From: Actinomycetota bacterium
GTDB taxonomy: Bacteria > Actinomycetota > Actinomycetes > Nanopelagicales > Nanopelagicaceae
Assembly (NCBI GenBank): GCA_027731885.1
Contig: JAQCAO010000059.1
Span: 1 to 8,559 of the forward strand
Direction of reading: 5' to 3'
DNA length: 8,559 nt
Both the position numbers and the translations under genes were made by a program. Every line of letters starts with the position of its first letter. Positions within the stretch are counted from its first letter, which is position 1. This document shows positions 1 to 6,102 of the stretch, piece after piece. The notes beneath the pieces are model-generated. The model was not told the DNA's origin. It ran no database searches and saw only the letters and a list, made by a program, of their open reading frames with translations.

Positions 1-2
1 CT

Positions 3-1433
3 CGTAAAGGCCACACTACTTTTATCCACGTGCAACCGCATGAAGAAGCGGTCGCCAAGCTCGCTACTTTTGCATTGGAGAAGTCGAAGAGCGGTTCGAT
101 CTTAATCATTACGCCAGAAGAGCGGGAGTTGCAGGTACTAGCGCAAACTTTGGGAGATAAGGCCAATCTTCTCTCGGCATCATTAAGTCGAACAGATCGT
201 TATAGAAATTATCTCCGTTCTATCAATGAAGGAAATTTGATCACCATCGGCACCAGAAGTGCGATTTTCGCTTATCCGCCAGATCTGCATTCGATCATTG
301 TTTTTCGAGAGGGTGCGCAATCACATTATGAACCACGATCTCCGGGATGGAATACCCGAGAGATAGCCTTCTTGCGGGCGAAGGAGAGTGGATGTGATCT
401 CTTTTTCGTTGGTTATAGCCCGTCATTAGAGAGTGGTCTTGCAATTGAGAAGGGCGAGATGAGTTTCCTCAGTAAGAGTAATCGTTTAAAGGTAGGAAAT
501 TTCGAATCGATTAATGGCGAATTACTTCCAAATCGTATCTTCCCTCCGATTCGCAAGGCGCTGAATTCTGGCCCAGTGCTCTTCTTGGTTCCGCGTAAAG
601 GCTATGCCAGCTCATTGATGTGTAAGAAATGTCGCAATCTCGCGCTATGTACTTGTGGTGGAAAGATCACAAAGCGTAAGGCGAGTTCATCACCCGAGTG
701 CGTTCTCTGCAGCAAGGTATATGCATCTTCAAAATGTCGGTGGTGCCAAAGCAGCGTCATGATCATGTTGGGGCGTGGCGGCGAAAGACATACCGAAGAA
801 ATCGGCCGCGCTTTTCCAAATCTTCCTACCTACTTCTCATCAGCAGAAAATCCAATTATTGACCTACCATCTCAACCCGCTCTGGTAATTGCAACCGCGG
901 GGATGGAGCCAAGCGTTGCTGGTGGATACTCCGCTGTTGTGCTCCTAGAAGGGGATTCGTTCTTCTCTTACTCCGATTTGCGGGCACAGGAGCGCGCACG
1001 TGAAACGCTCTTCGCCGCTGCCGCGCTGGTATCAAGTAAAGGTGAGGTTTTAACGGTCGTAAACTCCGCAAATGCAATAACTTCTGCATTGGCGCAGTGG
1101 AACCCGAAGACTATGGCGGTTCGCGAACTGGCCGAACTTCAGGAAGTTGGGTTCCCACCCTATTGTCGTAGCGTTGTGTTAGAAGTAGAAAGTTCCGAGG
1201 CTACAATGATCGTTTCAGGTTTAAAGAAAGCACTGTTAGAGAAGCGTTTGCCAGGTACTACAAAAGTTCTCGGTCCGGCCCAAAGTAGCGGAGGCAGATC
1301 GCGAATTCTGATTACCGCAGATCTATCAGATGGTACGCAGTTACTCTCTTTTCTGCGCGAATACATTCGTCATCGCGCAATAACAAAGAAGAAGAGCATT
1401 TCCTACAGGGTTGACCCGTACTCACTAACCTAA
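3..1433 (+). CDS. priA: Replication restart protein PriA, helicase-dead actinobacterial type (5' partial)
   Basis: Primosomal protein N' (PriA), which in other bacteria recognises stalled forks and reloads the replicative helicase. The frame is open to the window edge, so the N-terminal DNA-binding part and the first part of helicase lobe 1 lie outside; a GTG at 30 is internal rather than a start. Counting residues from that GTG, the PriA backbone is recognisable: GTRSAIFA at 74-81, PSLES at 131-135, eight cysteines of the zinc region at 198-239, DLRAQER at 316-322 and the C-terminal domain from about 360. The helicase signatures are gone: the DEEH box reads FREG (92-95), the SAT of motif III reads GYS (128-130), and the arginine-rich motif VI reads AAALVSS (330-336). 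This matches what is known for Actinobacteria, whose PriA is thought to lack helicase activity. The stop lies 30 bases before def. Identity is firm; the exact role without helicase activity is not known. Confidence 0.93.
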   Translation, partial: RKGHTTFIHVQPHEEAVAKLATFALEKSKSGSILIITPEERELQVLAQTLGDKANLLSASLSRTDRYRNYLRSINEGNLITIGTRSAIFAYPPDLHSIIVFREGAQSHYEPRSPGWNTREIAFLRAKESGCDLFFVGYSPSLESGLAIEKGEMSFLSKSNRLKVGNFESINGELLPNRIFPPIRKALNSGPVLFLVPRKGYASSLMCKKCRNLALCTCGGKITKRKASSSPECVLCSKVYASSKCRWCQSSVMIMLGRGGERHTEEIGRAFPNLPTYFSSAENPIIDLPSQPALVIATAGMEPSVAGGYSAVVLLEGDSFFSYSDLRAQERARETLFAAAALVSSKGEVLTVVNSANAITSALAQWNPKTMAVRELAELQEVGFPPYCRSVVLEVESSEATMIVSGLKKALLEKRLPGTTKVLGPAQSSGGRSRILITADLSDGTQLLSFLREYIRHRAITKKKSISYRVDPYSLT

Positions 1434-1451
1434 TATTTTCGACGTCTGCGC

Positions 1452-1457
1452 TAGACT
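1452..1457 (+). promoter_or_regulatory. Putative -10 element of a leaderless promoter for def
   Basis: TAGACT fits the TAnnnT -10 consensus of actinobacterial housekeeping sigma factors. It ends six bases before the def ATG, so a transcript started at the usual distance would begin at or next to the A of the start codon. No Shine-Dalgarno sequence is visible before that ATG, and I found no convincing -35 box. The same hexamer at the same spacing precedes rpe. Confidence 0.6.
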
Positions 1458-1463
1458 CCAACC

Positions 1464-2024
1464 ATGTCGATACAAGAGATCAGATTATTTGGAGATCCCG
1501 TATTGACGACGCCTGCGTTAGATGTCGTAGATTTTGATAAAGAGTTGCGAACTCTGGTCGCAGATTTAACAGAGACCATGATCCAAGCGCCTGGGGTGGG
1601 ACTTGCCGCGCCGCAGATCGGTGTCGGTTTACGGGTATTTGTCTGGGATGTCGACGATGCGCTGGGACATCTAATTAATCCGAGCTTAGATCTCAGCCCT
1701 GAGTTACAAGATGGTGAAGAAGGTTGTCTCTCCTTCCCGGCCCTGAGTTACCAGACTCCGCGCGCATTTCGAGCAGTAGCCAAGGGATTTAATATGTATG
1801 GCGAGGCGATCACAGTTGAAGGAACGGAACTGCTCGCTCGTTGCTTGCAACATGAGACAGATCATTTAAATGGAATAGTTTTCATTGATCGACTTTCGCA
1901 GGATGATAGAAAGTTGGCGATGAAGGAGATTCGAGAATCTGATTGGTTTAACACCGCTAAAAGTTCTGGCAAAGAGCCTACGATAAAGGTCTCACCGCAT
2001 GATCTCCTTGGGAGAGGACTTTAG
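1464..2024 (+). CDS. def: Peptide deformylase
   Basis: Cytoplasmic metal-dependent hydrolase that removes the N-formyl group from the first methionine of new proteins at the ribosome exit. All three family motifs are intact: GVGLAAPQ at residues 44-51, EGCLS at 86-90 (the cysteine is a metal ligand) and HETDH at 130-134 (two histidine ligands and the catalytic glutamate). The length of 186 residues is usual for the family. The C-terminal tail after about residue 155 is polar and looks less constrained. The ATG is chosen because the homologous N-terminus (IRLFGDPVL) starts right after it and a TAnnnT hexamer lies six bases upstream. The last base of its TAG stop is the first base of the fmt GTG, so the two are very likely translated together. 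def next to fmt is a classic pairing, as the two enzymes add and remove the same formyl group. Confidence 0.97.
   Translation: MSIQEIRLFGDPVLTTPALDVVDFDKELRTLVADLTETMIQAPGVGLAAPQIGVGLRVFVWDVDDALGHLINPSLDLSPELQDGEEGCLSFPALSYQTPRAFRAVAKGFNMYGEAITVEGTELLARCLQHETDHLNGIVFIDRLSQDDRKLAMKEIRESDWFNTAKSSGKEPTIKVSPHDLLGRGL
2010..2017 (+). promoter_or_regulatory. Ribosome binding site of fmt
   Basis: The purine run GGGAGAGG lies inside the end of def, six bases before the fmt GTG. It is the clearest Shine-Dalgarno-like sequence at any start in the window and supports the GTG as the true start. It contrasts with def, rpe and hisE, which show none. Confidence 0.6.
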
Positions 2025-2929
2025 TGCGAATAATCGTTGCTGCAACTCCTGCGGTAGCAATTCCAACTTTAGATGCTCTCCTGGAATCTGGCTACGAGCT
2101 GGTTAGCGTTATAACTCGCCCTGACGCGCCAGCGGGCCGCGGTCGATCGCTGCAAGCGACAGACGTTTCTAATTGGGCGCATAGCCACGGCGTTCTCGTC
2201 CATAAACCAGAAGATAAAGAGGCGTTACGTGATCTAGTTAAGGGCGCGGAGTTGGTAGTGACCATTGGATATGGAAGGTTAATTCCGAGAGATATTCTGG
2301 AGATACCGAGATATGGATTTATTAATCTTCACTTTTCACTTCTTCCGAGATGGCGTGGCGCAGCGCCGGTTCAGCGCGCGATTGAAGCAGGCGATCGCGT
2401 TACCGGAGTGACTGTTTTCGCGTTAGATGCTGGAATGGATACTGGTCCGATCTACCACCAGGCTGAAATAGAGCTGGCGATGGATCTTTCATCTGATCAA
2501 CTCTTTAGGATACTCGCAGATTTGGGAGTTGATCCTGTTTTAAAGAGTATTGAGAAAATTGCAAGTGGTGAAGTACCGCGGCCACAAGCTGACTCTGGTG
2601 CAACGCGAGCCTTAAAGTTGACGCGAGAGGAAGGACGTATCGATTGGGGATTACCGGCGATTGATATCTCTCGGAAAGTCAACGCCTTTAACTCTAATCC
2701 AGGAGCCTGGTCTGAATTTCGCGGCGAAACGATCAAGATAAATCAGGTCTCGTTAAGTGAGAAATCTCTTCCTGTCGCCTCAATAGAAGTTGCAGATAAC
2801 TCAATTTATATTGGAACCGCAACGGTTGCTCTCAAACTGATAGAGGTTACACCTGCAGGTAAGGCGAAAATGTCGGCTCTGGCGTGGTCTAACGGTGCGC
2901 GTATCTCCTCAACTGATGTGCTCTTGTAG
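2024..2929 (+). CDS. fmt: Methionyl-tRNA formyltransferase
   Basis: Transfers a formyl group from 10-formyl-tetrahydrofolate to methionyl initiator tRNA in the cytoplasm. The catalytic set is present: Asn101 and His103 in INLHFSLLPRWRGAAP, and Asp139 in DAGMDTGP, matching Asn106, His108 and Asp144 of the E. coli enzyme. The N-terminal Rossmann-type transferase domain covers about 1-190 and the OB-like C-terminal domain, which contacts the tRNA, about 205-301, ending with the conserved PAGK turn. Length is a little below the usual 305-315. The usual AGTP near the N-terminus reads AATP (6-9), a conservative change close to the folate site. The start is a GTG that overlaps the def stop by one base (TAGTG) with a good ribosome binding site; the stop is two bases before rsmB. 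Confidence 0.97.
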   Translation: MRIIVAATPAVAIPTLDALLESGYELVSVITRPDAPAGRGRSLQATDVSNWAHSHGVLVHKPEDKEALRDLVKGAELVVTIGYGRLIPRDILEIPRYGFINLHFSLLPRWRGAAPVQRAIEAGDRVTGVTVFALDAGMDTGPIYHQAEIELAMDLSSDQLFRILADLGVDPVLKSIEKIASGEVPRPQADSGATRALKLTREEGRIDWGLPAIDISRKVNAFNSNPGAWSEFRGETIKINQVSLSEKSLPVASIEVADNSIYIGTATVALKLIEVTPAGKAKMSALAWSNGARISSTDVLL

Positions 2930-2931
2930 CC

Positions 2932-4293
2932 ATGGTTGAAGCCCGTAGAAATACCTTCAAATCACCTAAACCAGATGCCGTCAGGCTCCTCGTCTACGAT
3001 ATTTTAAAAGAGGTCAATCGGGGCGATGGCTATTCCAATTTGCTTTTGCCAGAGGCGCTAACTGCTTCATCGTTCGAGCAGCGCGATAAGGGATTTGCGA
3101 CAGAGTTGCTTTACGGCACCTTACGAATGCAGGGTCGCCACGACTATATCGCCAGCCAAGTCTCAGATCGTCCTTGGGGTGAAGTTGATTCTGGAATCGT
3201 TGATGTGGTTCGGCTTGGTGCACACCAGTTATTTGAGATGCGGGTACCTGTGCACGCTGCTGTTTCAGCAACCGTCGAACTCGCGCGTAAAGTTTTGGGT
3301 GAATCAAAAGCCTCATTTGTCAATGCTCTGCTGCGAAAGATGAGCGCTAAGACTTTGGATCAATGGCTTGAGCCGCTCGCTGAGATATCTGATCCGGTAT
3401 CACGTTTATCAATAATGTATTCGCACCCAGAATGGATTGTTTCGGCATACTTTGATCTGCTTCGAGATTATGTCGAGGTTGAATCACTCTTATCCGCAAA
3501 TAATATGCCGGCAACTCCCACGATTGTCTGGTGGCCCGGTAGATCTAACGCGGAAGAGTTTCACGCTCAAGGAGGAGTTTCGAGCAAGTACTCAAACTTT
3601 GGTATAAAGATAGATGCGGCACCATCCTCACTTGAAGCGGTAAGGCATCGCAGAGCTGGCGTACAGGATGAGGGATCGCAATTAGTTGCGCAAATCTTTG
3701 CCGAGGTAGCGAGAGGTTCAGATAATTGGCTAGATCTCTGCGCAGGCCCTGGTGGAAAAGCTGCGCTTCTATCTGCCTTGGCACAAGAGAATGGCAAGAA
3801 ATTTACCGCAAACGAGATATCTGCTCCGCGTGCAAAACTAGTTGAACAAGTTATCGGGGGAGCGCGAGTAATAGTCGGTGATGGACGTCAGATAAGTGTG
3901 CTGCGTGAAAAGTTCGGTGCTGTTTTAGCAGATGTTCCTTGTACGGGACTCGGCGCGCTGCGCCGGCGCCCTGAGGTGCGTTGGCGTCGTACCGTCGCTG
4001 ACTTACGTCAGTTGACCGAACTACAACGAGAGTTAGCTGACGCTGCCATCTCAGTTGTTGCAGATGGCGGTTTCTTTGGATACGCCACTTGCTCGCCGCA
4101 CCTGGCCGAGACAAGTATTGCAGTGGCGGATATTTTGAGAAAACACCCCGAGATGGAATTGATTGATTTGGCGCCATATCTTCCAGCGACGTTAACCGGG
4201 GCGCTTCGTGATAAGTCGCTCTCCTTATGGACCCATCGCCACGAAACTGATGCCATGTTTCTGGCGATCTTCCGCAAGAAGGTTGCGGGATAG
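2932..4293 (+). CDS. rsmB: 16S rRNA (cytosine-C5)-methyltransferase RsmB (Sun/Fmu)
   Basis: SAM-dependent enzyme that makes 5-methylcytosine at position 967 (E. coli numbering) of 16S rRNA. An N-terminal NusB-like helical RNA-binding domain covers about 15-145 (VRLGAHQLFEM at 93-103, FVNALLRK at 129-136). The Rossmann methyltransferase domain covers about 230-450: SAM-binding motif I DLCAGPGGK at 268-276, motif IV ADVPCTG with Cys337, and motif VI YATCSP with Cys387, the expected nucleophile. The run RRRPEVRWRR at 344-353 is typical of the family. The length of 453 residues is normal. The ATG follows the fmt stop by two bases, so translation is probably coupled. The order fmt-rsmB-rpe is common in Actinobacteria. 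I see no broken motif. Confidence 0.96.
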   Translation: MVEARRNTFKSPKPDAVRLLVYDILKEVNRGDGYSNLLLPEALTASSFEQRDKGFATELLYGTLRMQGRHDYIASQVSDRPWGEVDSGIVDVVRLGAHQLFEMRVPVHAAVSATVELARKVLGESKASFVNALLRKMSAKTLDQWLEPLAEISDPVSRLSIMYSHPEWIVSAYFDLLRDYVEVESLLSANNMPATPTIVWWPGRSNAEEFHAQGGVSSKYSNFGIKIDAAPSSLEAVRHRRAGVQDEGSQLVAQIFAEVARGSDNWLDLCAGPGGKAALLSALAQENGKKFTANEISAPRAKLVEQVIGGARVIVGDGRQISVLREKFGAVLADVPCTGLGALRRRPEVRWRRTVADLRQLTELQRELADAAISVVADGGFFGYATCSPHLAETSIAVADILRKHPEMELIDLAPYLPATLTGALRDKSLSLWTHRHETDAMFLAIFRKKVAG

Positions 4294-4296
4294 AAA

Positions 4297-4302
4297 TAGA
4301 CT
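4297..4302 (+). promoter_or_regulatory. Putative -10 element of a leaderless promoter for rpe
   Basis: TAGACT lies in the 15-base gap between the rsmB stop and the rpe ATG, ending six bases before the ATG. The hexamer, the spacing and five of the six spacer bases (GCAACC against CCAACC) are the same as in front of def. No Shine-Dalgarno sequence or clear -35 box is seen. It would give rpe its own promoter inside the gene run. Confidence 0.6.
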
Positions 4303-4308
4303 GCAACC

Positions 4309-4968
4309 ATGTATAACGACTTGCGGATAACTCCTAGTATTCTCAATGCGGATCACAGTGTTTTAAATGAAGAGATCGCACGAATTTCCTCAGTCTCAGA
4401 TCTAATCCACCTCGATATTATGGATGACCTCTTTGTGCCAAATCTTACTTGGGACTTTGCCGCAGCAGAGAAAATCATTGCTGATTGTCCGATTCCAATA
4501 GATGCACATCTAATGATTGAAGATGTCGATCGGATTTCCCTGGATTATGCAGATGCGGGCGCAGATAGCGTCACAATTCATGTCGAAGCCGCTAAATCTG
4601 CTGTAACCACTCTTCGCGCAATTCGTAAGATCGGGGCGCGGGCGGGGTTGGCGCTTAAACCAGGAACTGAGATTGATAGCCATGCTGATTTATTAAACGA
4701 GATTGATATGTTGCTGATAATGACGGTGGAGCCTGGCTTCGGTGGACAGAAATTCATGAAAAATATGATGGATAAGGTGCGTCGATCTAAATCCCTGATT
4801 GGAGATCGTCCGATCTGGCTACAAGTTGATGGGGGAGTTTCACTAGATACGATCGCAATTGCGCGGGAGGCTGGTGCGGATACATTTGTTGCTGGATCAG
4901 CAGTTTTTAACGCTCCTGAACCAGCGTTGATGGTTGAAATGCTCCGTCAGCGCGCTAGCGATGTCTAG
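4309..4968 (+). CDS. rpe: Ribulose-phosphate 3-epimerase
   Basis: Interconverts D-ribulose 5-phosphate and D-xylulose 5-phosphate in the pentose phosphate pathway, in the cytoplasm. The TIM-barrel family motifs are in order: ITPSILNAD at 7-15, HLDIMD at 34-39 (metal ligands His34 and Asp36), DAHLMI at 65-70 (His67), VEPGFGGQKF at 140-149 (phosphate-binding loop) and VDGGV at 173-177 with catalytic Asp174, then VAGSAVF at 194-200. The 219-residue length is typical. MDDLFVPN replaces the more common MDGHFVPN, but these positions vary in the family. The ATG starts 15 bases after the rsmB stop with a leaderless-type promoter hexamer before it. hisE follows 12 bases after the stop. Confidence 0.96.
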   Translation: MYNDLRITPSILNADHSVLNEEIARISSVSDLIHLDIMDDLFVPNLTWDFAAAEKIIADCPIPIDAHLMIEDVDRISLDYADAGADSVTIHVEAAKSAVTTLRAIRKIGARAGLALKPGTEIDSHADLLNEIDMLLIMTVEPGFGGQKFMKNMMDKVRRSKSLIGDRPIWLQVDGGVSLDTIAIAREAGADTFVAGSAVFNAPEPALMVEMLRQRASDV

Positions 4969-4974
4969 TAAAGT
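4969..4974 (+). promoter_or_regulatory. Putative -10 element of a leaderless promoter for hisE
   Basis: TAAAGT begins directly after the rpe stop codon and ends six bases before the hisE ATG, the same spacing as for def and rpe. No ribosome binding site is visible in the 12-base gap and no -35 box is convincing. It fits TAnnnT but differs from TAGACT, so the evidence rests mainly on spacing. Confidence 0.5.
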
Positions 4975-4980
4975 ACGGCT

Positions 4981-5244
4981 ATGAAATCTTTCGATCAGCT
5001 CTGGGAAGAGTTGTCGCAGAAGGTTGCCACCGGCGATCCAACTTCGAGCACCGTGGCTGAAGTTAACGCTGGGGTCCACGCTATTGGGAAGAAAATTTTG
5101 GAGGAAGCCGGTGAAGTTTGGCTGGCGGCAGAACATGAGAGCGACGCCGCTTTAGCGGAGGAGATCAGCCAACTTATCTATCATTTGCAAGCACTGATGT
5201 TGGCACGCGGACTTAACCCAGATGATATTTATCGCTACCTATAG
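4981..5244 (+). CDS. hisE: Phosphoribosyl-ATP pyrophosphohydrolase
   Basis: Second step of histidine synthesis: hydrolyses phosphoribosyl-ATP to phosphoribosyl-AMP and pyrophosphate. It is an all-helical MazG-like enzyme of 87 residues, the usual size for a stand-alone HisE, not fused to HisI. The metal-binding acidic face is seen as [15 protein letters not shown] at 37-51 (Glu41, Glu42, Glu45) and [10 protein letters not shown] at 60-69. The EEISQL form, in place of the EAADLLYH found in many bacteria, is the form I recall from mycobacteria and supports an actinobacterial origin. The ATG is supported by the match of [10 protein letters not shown] to the family N-terminus and by the TAAAGT hexamer six bases upstream. 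hisG starts 12 bases after its stop, giving a hisE-hisG pair as in many Actinobacteria. Confidence 0.96.
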   Translation: MKSFDQLWEELSQKVATGDPTSSTVAEVNAGVHAIGKKILEEAGEVWLAAEHESDAALAEEISQLIYHLQALMLARGLNPDDIYRYL

Positions 5245-5256
5245 AAACGAGCAAGA

Positions 5257-6102
5257 GTGCTAAAGATCGCCGTACCAAATAAGGGCTCACTCCCTGACTC
5301 ATCGGCTGAAATCCTCAAAGAGGCTGGGTATCGACAGCGAGTTGATTCGCGCGATCTAGTTTTGACTGACGCTAACAATGGCGTCGAGTTTTACTACCTT
5401 CGCCCGCGCGATATCGCACTCTATGTTGGAACCGGTGAGTTAGAAGCGGGTATTACCGGACGTGACTTGTTAATTGACTCTGGAGCGGATGCGAGAGAGA
5501 TACTAGCCCTCGACTTTGGTGGTTCTACTTTTCGCTTCGCCGGACCTGCAGATAAGAATTGGAAAGCTGAAGATCTCGCCGGTAAGCGGATAGCCACGGC
5601 ATATCCTGGTTTAGTTGAGAACTTTCTTTCCAAGCGATCGTTGACGGCTCAAGTTGTTAGGCTAGATGGCGCTGTCGAAAGTAGCGTGCGGTTAGGGGTC
5701 GCCGATGTAATCGCCGACGTAGTCAGTACTGGAAATACGCTTCGTCAGGCTGGCCTTTCAATCTTTGGCGATCCGATTTTGCAGAGCGAGGCAATTTTGA
5801 TCTCGCGCGAAAGTGCAGAGCTCCCAGGGGATTTGGAGATTCTCCTTCGCAGATTGCAAGGGGTGGTTACTGCCAGACAATATGTTCTCCTTGATTATGA
5901 CATCCCTAAAGTAAGCGTTAATCAAGCTTGCGCGATTACACCCGGTTTAGAATCACCGACGATCTCACCTCTACAGAAGGAAGATTGGGTTGCAGTTCGC
6001 GCAATGGTCTTACGTAAAGATACCAATCGATTAATGGACGAACTTTGGGCGCTCGGTGCTAGAGGAATTCTGGTAACCGATATTCATGCCTGCCGCTTAT
6101 AA
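5257..6102 (+). CDS. hisG: ATP phosphoribosyltransferase, long form
   Basis: First and committed step of histidine synthesis: joins ATP and PRPP to give phosphoribosyl-ATP. Two periplasmic-binding-protein-like lobes cover about 1-200, starting with the family signature IAVPNKGSL (4-12), with GELEAGITGRD at 60-70 and the PRPP-binding stretch GVADVIADVVSTGNTL at 147-162. The C-terminal ACT-like domain, about 203-281 (ITPGLESPTISPL at 227-239), marks the long hexameric form that is feedback-inhibited by histidine and needs no HisZ. The 281 residues match the mycobacterial type in length. The GTG start is set by the conserved N-terminus; the upstream purines (GAGCAAGA) are a weak ribosome binding site, so coupling to hisE is likely. 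Its TAA stop overlaps the serB stop on the other strand. No terminator hairpin is visible at the end. Confidence 0.97.
   Translation: MLKIAVPNKGSLPDSSAEILKEAGYRQRVDSRDLVLTDANNGVEFYYLRPRDIALYVGTGELEAGITGRDLLIDSGADAREILALDFGGSTFRFAGPADKNWKAEDLAGKRIATAYPGLVENFLSKRSLTAQVVRLDGAVESSVRLGVADVIADVVSTGNTLRQAGLSIFGDPILQSEAILISRESAELPGDLEILLRRLQGVVTARQYVLLDYDIPKVSVNQACAITPGLESPTISPLQKEDWVAVRAMVLRKDTNRLMDELWALGARGILVTDIHACRL
6097..6102. other. Shared palindromic stop codons of hisG and serB
   Basis: The hexamer TTATAA gives a TAA stop to hisG on the plus strand (6100-6102) and a TAA stop to serB on the minus strand (6097-6099). The two genes therefore converge with zero intergenic bases. Any transcription terminator must lie inside the opposing gene, and the ends of the two mRNAs are likely to be complementary. 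Confidence 0.9.

Noticed and set aside
30..32. GTG as the start of priA
   Set aside because: The same frame is open back to position 3, PriA has a long N-terminal part that is missing here, and the codons before the GTG read smoothly into the protein.
1411..1416. TTGACC as a -35 box for def
   Set aside because: It ends 35 bases before the TAGACT hexamer, about twice the workable spacing, and lies inside the conserved C-terminal codons of priA.
2391..2398. GCGATCGC octamer, like the cyanobacterial HIP1 repeat
   Set aside because: I noticed only this copy, inside fmt codons, and the rest of the window is actinobacterial in character.
3851..4306. A 151-codon open frame antisense to rsmB
   Set aside because: It lies fully opposite the conserved catalytic part of rsmB, has low-complexity arginine- and proline-rich content, and shows no motif or start signal.
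4420..4445. Rpe MDDLFVPN in place of MDGHFVPN as a catalytic defect
   Set aside because: The positions vary in working enzymes of the family (E. coli has MDNHYVPN), and all metal-binding and catalytic residues are present.
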